A model generated the notes under the pieces. That model was given only the letters and a program-made list of their open reading frames with translations. It did no database searches and was not told the origin of the DNA. A stretch of DNA of 64,000 nt from Acidovorax defluvii (lineage in GTDB: Bacteria; Pseudomonadota; Gammaproteobacteria; Burkholderiales; Burkholderiaceae_C): assembly GCA_003268905.1 (NCBI GenBank), contig QLTU01000007.1, positions 62,001-126,000 on the forward strand. The letters run 5' to 3'. Within the stretch, counting starts at the first letter, position 1. Each line of letters starts with the position of its first letter. Both the position numbers and the translations under genes were made by a program. Positions 59,555-64,000 of the stretch are shown piece by piece.

Positions 59555-60754
59555 ATGATCACCCTTCAAGACATTCAGGCTGCCGCATCCCGCCTGCAAG
59601 GCCAGGTGCTGGACACTCCTTGCGTGGAATCCAAAACGCTCTCGCAAATCGTGGGCGCGCAGGTGTTCCTCAAGTTCGAAAACCTGCAGTTCACCGCTTC
59701 TTTCAAGGAGCGCGGGGCCTGCAACAAGCTCACGCTGCTGACTCCAGCCGAATGCGCCCGGGGCGTGGTGGCCATGAGCGCCGGCAACCATGCGCAGGGC
59801 GTGGCCTACCACGCACAGCGGCTGGGGCTGCGGGCGGTGATCGTGATGCCGCGCTTTACGCCGGGCGTGAAGGTGGAGCGCACGCGCGGCTTTGGCGCCG
59901 AGGTGGTGTTGCATGGCGACACGCTGGAGGAGGCGCGCGCACACGCCTACCGTCTTGCCGATTCCGAAGGGCTGGTGTTCGTCCATCCCTACGATGATGA
60001 AGCGGTGGCCGCCGGCCAGGGCACGCTGGGGCTGGAGATGCTGCGCGCCGTGCCCGACCTGGACACGCTGGTGATTGCGGTGGGCGGCGGTGGGCTGATT
60101 GCGGGCGTGGCCACTGCGGCCAAGGCGCTGCGGCCCGACATCGAGGTCATTGGCGTGCAGACTTCACGCTTCCCGGCCATGGTGAATGCCGTACAGGGCA
60201 CGCACCACCCGCAGGGCACGTCGACCATTGCCGAGGGCATTGCCGTGGGTTCGCCGGGCAAGATCACACAAGAGGTGGTGAAGCGGCTGGTGGACGATCT
60301 GGTGCTGGTGGACGAGGGCGACATCGAGCAGGCGGTGCTGATGCTGCTGGAGATTGAGAAAACGCTGGTGGAGGGCGCGGGCGCTGCGGGGCTTGCGGCG
60401 CTTTTGCGCTACCCCGGGCGCTTTCAGGGCAAGCGGGTGGGGCTGGTGCTGTGCGGCGGCAACATCGACCCGTTGCTGCTGGCGGCCATCATCGAGCGCG
60501 GCATGGTGCGCTCGGGGCGGCTGGCGCGCATCCGCGTGAGTGCGCGCGACGTTCCGGGCGTGCTGGCGCGCATCACGGCCACCGTGGCAGACGCAGGCGC
60601 CAACATCGAAGAGGTGCACCACCAGCGCGCCTTCACCCTGCTGGCTGCGCAAAATGTAGAAATTGCGCTGGTGCTGCAGACCCGCGGGCAGCCCCATGTG
60701 GCCCAGGTGCTGGAGGCCTTGCGCTGCGCAGGGATGCAAGCAGCGCTGATGTGA
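59555..60754 (+). CDS. Threonine ammonia-lyase with ACT domain
   Basis: A 399-residue PLP enzyme that deaminates threonine to 2-oxobutyrate. The PLP lysine is Lys51 in FTASFKERGA, the phosphate-binding loop is VGGGGLIAGVA near 178, and a single ACT-like domain ends the protein (RIRVSARDVPGVLARITATVADAGANIEEVHHQRAF). Length and the single C-terminal domain match the short catabolic/biosynthetic type, not the long IlvA with two regulatory domains. The ATG at 59555 starts the conserved fold. Confidence 0.92.
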   Translation: MITLQDIQAAASRLQGQVLDTPCVESKTLSQIVGAQVFLKFENLQFTASFKERGACNKLTLLTPAECARGVVAMSAGNHAQGVAYHAQRLGLRAVIVMPRFTPGVKVERTRGFGAEVVLHGDTLEEARAHAYRLADSEGLVFVHPYDDEAVAAGQGTLGLEMLRAVPDLDTLVIAVGGGGLIAGVATAAKALRPDIEVIGVQTSRFPAMVNAVQGTHHPQGTSTIAEGIAVGSPGKITQEVVKRLVDDLVLVDEGDIEQAVLMLLEIEKTLVEGAGAAGLAALLRYPGRFQGKRVGLVLCGGNIDPLLLAAIIERGMVRSGRLARIRVSARDVPGVLARITATVADAGANIEEVHHQRAFTLLAAQNVEIALVLQTRGQPHVAQVLEALRCAGMQAALM

Positions 60755-60826
60755 TGGCCCTGGTGGCACGCATCTGTGCCGCTACAGCTAGAATTGCGCC
60801 AATTCTTCGCCATTGGAGTCATTGCC

Positions 60827-60973
60827 ATGTCTGACCACAACACCTCGCACACGCCTGCAGCGCACACCGCCGACGCCGTGGAAAACGTTGTCCCGCTGAT
60901 TCCCGTGGTGCTGCCTGTCGTGGGTGCCATCATGATTTTCCTGCTGGCCTTCATTGCCGTGAACATGGCCTGA
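60827..60973 (+). CDS. Tiny single-span membrane protein
   Basis: A 48-residue protein: a hydrophilic start ([21 protein letters not shown]) followed by one transmembrane helix ([27 protein letters not shown]). GGAG lies before the ATG and a strong terminator follows, so it is very likely expressed. Function unknown. It lies between the threonine dehydratase and queC genes. Confidence 0.65.
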   Translation: MSDHNTSHTPAAHTADAVENVVPLIPVVLPVVGAIMIFLLAFIAVNMA

Positions 60974-60996
60974 GGCGCACGCCGCCCTCGCCCATC

Positions 60997-61020
60997 AACC
61001 CCGCAGCGCGGGGTTTTTTT
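60997..61020 (+). terminator. Rho-independent terminator
   Basis: Stem AACCCCGC/GCGGGGTT with an AGC loop and seven T, between the tiny membrane protein and queC. Confidence 0.9.
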
Positions 61021-61047
61021 ACGCCCCATTTTCGAAAGAAGCCGCCC

Positions 61048-61752
61048 ATGCGATCCGGACACGCCCTCGTACTTTTCTCCGGTGGCCAAGACTCCACCAC
61101 CTGTCTGGCTTGGGCTTTGCAGCATTTTGCCCACGTCGAAACCATCGGCTTCGACTATGGCCAGCGCCACATGGTGGAGCTGCAGGCGCGCCAGGAAGTG
61201 CTGGCCGCCCTGCGCGCAGGTTTTCCGCACTGGCAAGAGCGCCTGGGCGAGGACCACATGATTGACCTGGCCGTGCTGGGGCAGATCAGTGACACGGCGC
61301 TCACGCGCGACACGCAAATCGTGATGGACGCTGCCGGCCTGCCCAACACCTTTGTGCCCGGACGCAACCTGCTGTTTTTTCAGCTGGCAGCGGCTGTGGG
61401 CTACCGGCGTGGATTGCACACGCTGGTGGGCGGCATGTGTGAAACCGATTTTTCGGGTTACCCCGATTGCCGCGACGACACCCTGAAGGCGCTGCAGGTG
61501 GCAGTGTCACTGGGCATGGGCCAGCGCTTCACCTTCGAGACGCCGCTGATGTGGCTGGACAAGGCCGACACCTGGCAATTGGCACACACCCTGGGCGGCC
61601 AGGCGCTGGTGGACATTGTTCTGGAGCATTCCCACACCTGTTACCACGGTGCGCGCGATACGCGCCACGCGTGGGGCTATGGCTGCGGGACCTGCCCGGC
61701 CTGCGCCCTGCGCAAGGCCGGGTATGGGCGCTGGCTCGCATCTCAGGCCTGA
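61048..61752 (+). CDS. queC: 7-cyano-7-deazaguanine synthase QueC
   Basis: A 234-residue enzyme of queuosine synthesis that turns carboxy-deazaguanine into preQ0 with ATP and ammonia. The PP-loop SGGQDS is at residues 11-16, GFDYGQRH near 35, and zinc ligands Cys198, Cys213, Cys216 and Cys219 (CGTCPAC). Length is normal. It stands alone, without queD or queE. Confidence 0.96.
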   Translation: MRSGHALVLFSGGQDSTTCLAWALQHFAHVETIGFDYGQRHMVELQARQEVLAALRAGFPHWQERLGEDHMIDLAVLGQISDTALTRDTQIVMDAAGLPNTFVPGRNLLFFQLAAAVGYRRGLHTLVGGMCETDFSGYPDCRDDTLKALQVAVSLGMGQRFTFETPLMWLDKADTWQLAHTLGGQALVDIVLEHSHTCYHGARDTRHAWGYGCGTCPACALRKAGYGRWLASQA

Positions 61753-62051
61753 ACCGGCTGCCATCACGTAATATTTTGCACATAACCCCATGCTTTTTTT
61801 GCATGGTTTTGACCCGTGGCTGACAGACAAATCGGCGGCAGATTCATAAAATTGACATCCCAGCCGACCCGCGGAATTCGTGGCATAGCCTCCACCGTGT
61901 GGGGCTGCACTGCGTGCCCGCCCGCCGACTGAGCACGAAAGCCGTTTTTTCAAAGGCAGCGCTCCGCAATCGCATCTGCGCCCGGTATTGCCGCAAGCTT
62001 GCCGGTCTGCTTCCTTTGAAAAAACTGTTTTTCAACTTAGGAAGCTCCCCG

Positions 62052-63926
62052 ATGAACGCACCCACGATGCAGGGCCTGAATCTCAACGCCCCCGCTTACG
62101 TTAAAAACGCCCGCCTGCTCGCCTGGGTAGCCGACATGGTCGCCCTGTGCAAGCCTGACAGCATTGTCTGGTGCGACGGCTCGAAGGAAGAGTACGACCG
62201 CCTGTGCCAGCAGCTGGTAGATGCCGGCACCTTCAAGAAACTGAACCCCGCCAAGCGCCCCGGGAGCTTCCTGGCCTGCTCCGACCCTTCCGACGTGGCC
62301 CGCGTGGAAGACCGCACCTACATCTGCTCGGCCCAGAAGGAAGACGCGGGACCAACCAACAACTGGATGGAGCCGGCCCAGATGCGCGCCACGTTGCAGC
62401 CGCTGTTTGACGGCTGCATGAAGGGCCGCACCATGTACGTGGTGCCGTTTTCCATGGGCCCGCTGGGCAGCCACATCGCCCACATCGGCGTGGAGCTGAC
62501 CGACAGCGCCTACGTGGCCGTGAACCAGCGCCTGATGACCCGCATGGGCAAGGCCGTGTACGACGTGTTGGGCGTGGACGGCGAGTTCGTGCCCTGCATG
62601 CACACCGTGGGCGCCCCGCTGGCCGCTGGCGAGAAGGACACCACCAGCTGGCCCTGCAACCCCAAGGTCAAGTACATCGTTCACTACCCCGAAACGCGCG
62701 AAATCTGGTCGTACGGCTCGGGTTACGGCGGCAACGCGCTGCTGGGCAAGAAGTGCCTGGCACTGCGCATTGCCTCCACCATGGGCCGCGACCAGGGCTG
62801 GCTGGCCGAACACATGCTGATCCTGGGCGTCACCAATCCTGAAGGCAAGAAGTACCACGTCGCAGCCGCCTTCCCCAGCGCCTGCGGCAAGACCAACTTC
62901 TCCATGCTGGTGCCGCCCGAGGCCGGTTTTGCGGGCTGGAAGGTCACCACCATTGGCGACGACATCGCCTGGATCAAGCCCCATGCCGACGGCAAGATGT
63001 ACGCCATCAACCCCGAAGCCGGCTATTTCGGCGTGGCCCCCGGCACCAACATGCACACCAACCCCAACTGCATGTTGTCGCTGAACCAGGACGTGATTTT
63101 CACCAACGTGGCACTCACCGACGACGGCGACGTGTGGTGGGAAGGCATGGAAAAAGACGGCGGCGGCATTCCCGCCCACCTGATCGACTGGCAGGGCAAA
63201 GACTGGACGCCCGCCATTGCCAAGGAGACCGGCGCCAAGGCCGCGCACCCCAATTCGCGCTTCACCGTGGCCGCCACCAACAACCCGGCGCTCGACCCCC
63301 AGTGGGATGATGCCAATGGCGTGGCCATCGATGCCTTCATCTTCGGTGGCCGCCGCTCCACCACCGTGCCGCTGGTGACCGAGGCCCGCACCTGGATGGA
63401 AGGCGTGTACATGGCCGCCACCATGGGCAGCGAAACCACTGCCGCCGCCTTTGGCGCGCAGGGCGTGGTGCGCCGCGACCCGTTCGCCATGCTGCCGTTC
63501 TGCGGCTACAACATGAGTGACTACTTCCAGCACTGGCTGGACATGGAGCACAAGCTCGAAGCCACGGGCCACACCCTGCCCAAGATCTTCTGCGTCAACT
63601 GGTTCCGCAAGGGCGAGGACGGCAAGTTCGTCTGGCCCGGTTATGGCGAGAACATGCGCGTGCTCAAGTGGATGATCGACCGCATCGAAGGCCAGGCCAA
63701 GGGCCAGGACACGATGTTTGGCATTGCTCCGCAATACGCCGAGATCAACTGGACGGGCCTGGACTTTAGCGCCCAGCAGTTCCAGACCGTGACCCACATC
63801 GACAAGGCCGCCTGGGTGGACGAGCTCAAGCTGCACGATGCGCATTTCGAGCAACTGGCCTACCACCTGCCCAATGAACTGCTGGAAACCCGGGCCGCCA
63901 TCGAAAAGCGTCTGGCTGCTATCTGA
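62052..63926 (+). CDS. pckG: Phosphoenolpyruvate carboxykinase (GTP)
   Basis: A 624-residue GTP-dependent enzyme that converts oxaloacetate to PEP for gluconeogenesis. The kinase loop with the reactive Cys is [15 protein letters not shown], the guanine-type residues follow ([33 protein letters not shown]), and [13 protein letters not shown] is the C-terminal signature. Length fits GTP-type PEPCK, longer than the ATP type. AGGAAG precedes the ATG at 62052; a longer frame upstream is not family-like. The ~300-bp leader 61753-62051 shows no gene, only a weak hairpin around 61790-61806. Confidence 0.96.
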   Translation: MNAPTMQGLNLNAPAYVKNARLLAWVADMVALCKPDSIVWCDGSKEEYDRLCQQLVDAGTFKKLNPAKRPGSFLACSDPSDVARVEDRTYICSAQKEDAGPTNNWMEPAQMRATLQPLFDGCMKGRTMYVVPFSMGPLGSHIAHIGVELTDSAYVAVNQRLMTRMGKAVYDVLGVDGEFVPCMHTVGAPLAAGEKDTTSWPCNPKVKYIVHYPETREIWSYGSGYGGNALLGKKCLALRIASTMGRDQGWLAEHMLILGVTNPEGKKYHVAAAFPSACGKTNFSMLVPPEAGFAGWKVTTIGDDIAWIKPHADGKMYAINPEAGYFGVAPGTNMHTNPNCMLSLNQDVIFTNVALTDDGDVWWEGMEKDGGGIPAHLIDWQGKDWTPAIAKETGAKAAHPNSRFTVAATNNPALDPQWDDANGVAIDAFIFGGRRSTTVPLVTEARTWMEGVYMAATMGSETTAAAFGAQGVVRRDPFAMLPFCGYNMSDYFQHWLDMEHKLEATGHTLPKIFCVNWFRKGEDGKFVWPGYGENMRVLKWMIDRIEGQAKGQDTMFGIAPQYAEINWTGLDFSAQQFQTVTHIDKAAWVDELKLHDAHFEQLAYHLPNELLETRAAIEKRLAAI

Positions 63927-63965
63927 TTACCGGCGCACGCGCCCTCGCAGGGTTCGTGCAGTGTG

Positions 63966-64000
63966 CAAAACCGCCCGCCCGCCTTGGGGCGTGGCGGTTT
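63966..64000 (+). terminator. Probable terminator after pckG, at window edge
   Basis: AAACCGCC and GGCGGTTT flank a GC-rich centre (CGCCC/GGGCG-like). The T-run, if any, would lie beyond the window. Confidence 0.55.

Overview
The window is chromosomal DNA of a GC-rich betaproteobacterium. It looks most like the Comamonadaceae (Acidovorax-like). The evidence is gene content: split cobalamin methionine synthase, a torF-type porin with glnK-amtB, a PEP-CTERM protein, a SAH riboswitch on metH and a PACE exporter. A family of short AT-containing repeats punctuates the gene borders. I see no rRNA, tRNA, CRISPR array, transposase or phage gene. Species identity is inference from gene content only.

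Layout. 1-3.7 kb: end of an EamA permease, a glutathione peroxidase, a ProQ/FinO-type RNA chaperone and two phosphoribosyltransferases. 3.7-7.3 kb: a broken alpha/beta-hydrolase remnant, then glcF, a DUF1275 membrane gene and glcE (no glcD). 7.5-10.1 kb: a torF-glnK-amtB nitrogen operon with a sigma54 promoter and an NtrC-like site. 10.3-11.9 kb: comM/yifB. 12.0-16.7 kb: a LIV-type ABC transporter with a fused LivH-LivM permease. 16.9-19.0 kb: ferredoxin-NADP reductase, an IclR regulator and a rhodanese.

19.1-35.3 kb is a catabolic region. It holds two acyl-CoA dehydrogenases, a FadB-like fusion enzyme, thiolase, SDR, CoA ligase, serine hydrolase, a second LIV transporter and a decayed second CoA ligase. 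Four near-identical 15-bp palindromes sit in its two divergent promoter regions. With the nearby IclR gene they suggest one regulon for import, activation and beta-oxidation of an unidentified carboxylic acid.

35.3-38.7 kb: a glycine-zipper protein, a YihY/BrkB protein, a shikimate kinase and a PEP-CTERM protein. 39.0-51.0 kb: the two halves of methionine synthase, metH2 (with a SAH riboswitch) and metH1, separated by about 8 kb. That interval carries PACE/LysR, PPK2, glutamate dehydrogenase, a Cys-cluster protein and a translationally coupled three-gene set: OLD/DUF3696-like ATPase, PIN-like nuclease and RNA ligase. I regard this trio as the best candidate for an undescribed RNA cleavage/repair or defence module.

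51.2-54.3 kb: a long-leader small protein, an RRM protein and recQ. 54.4-57.6 kb: an anaerobic ribonucleotide reductase operon in which the glycyl-radical domain is a separate 62-residue protein, preceded by tandem NrdR boxes. 57.9-64 kb: a PAS-GGDEF protein, threonine dehydratase, a tiny membrane protein, queC and pckG.
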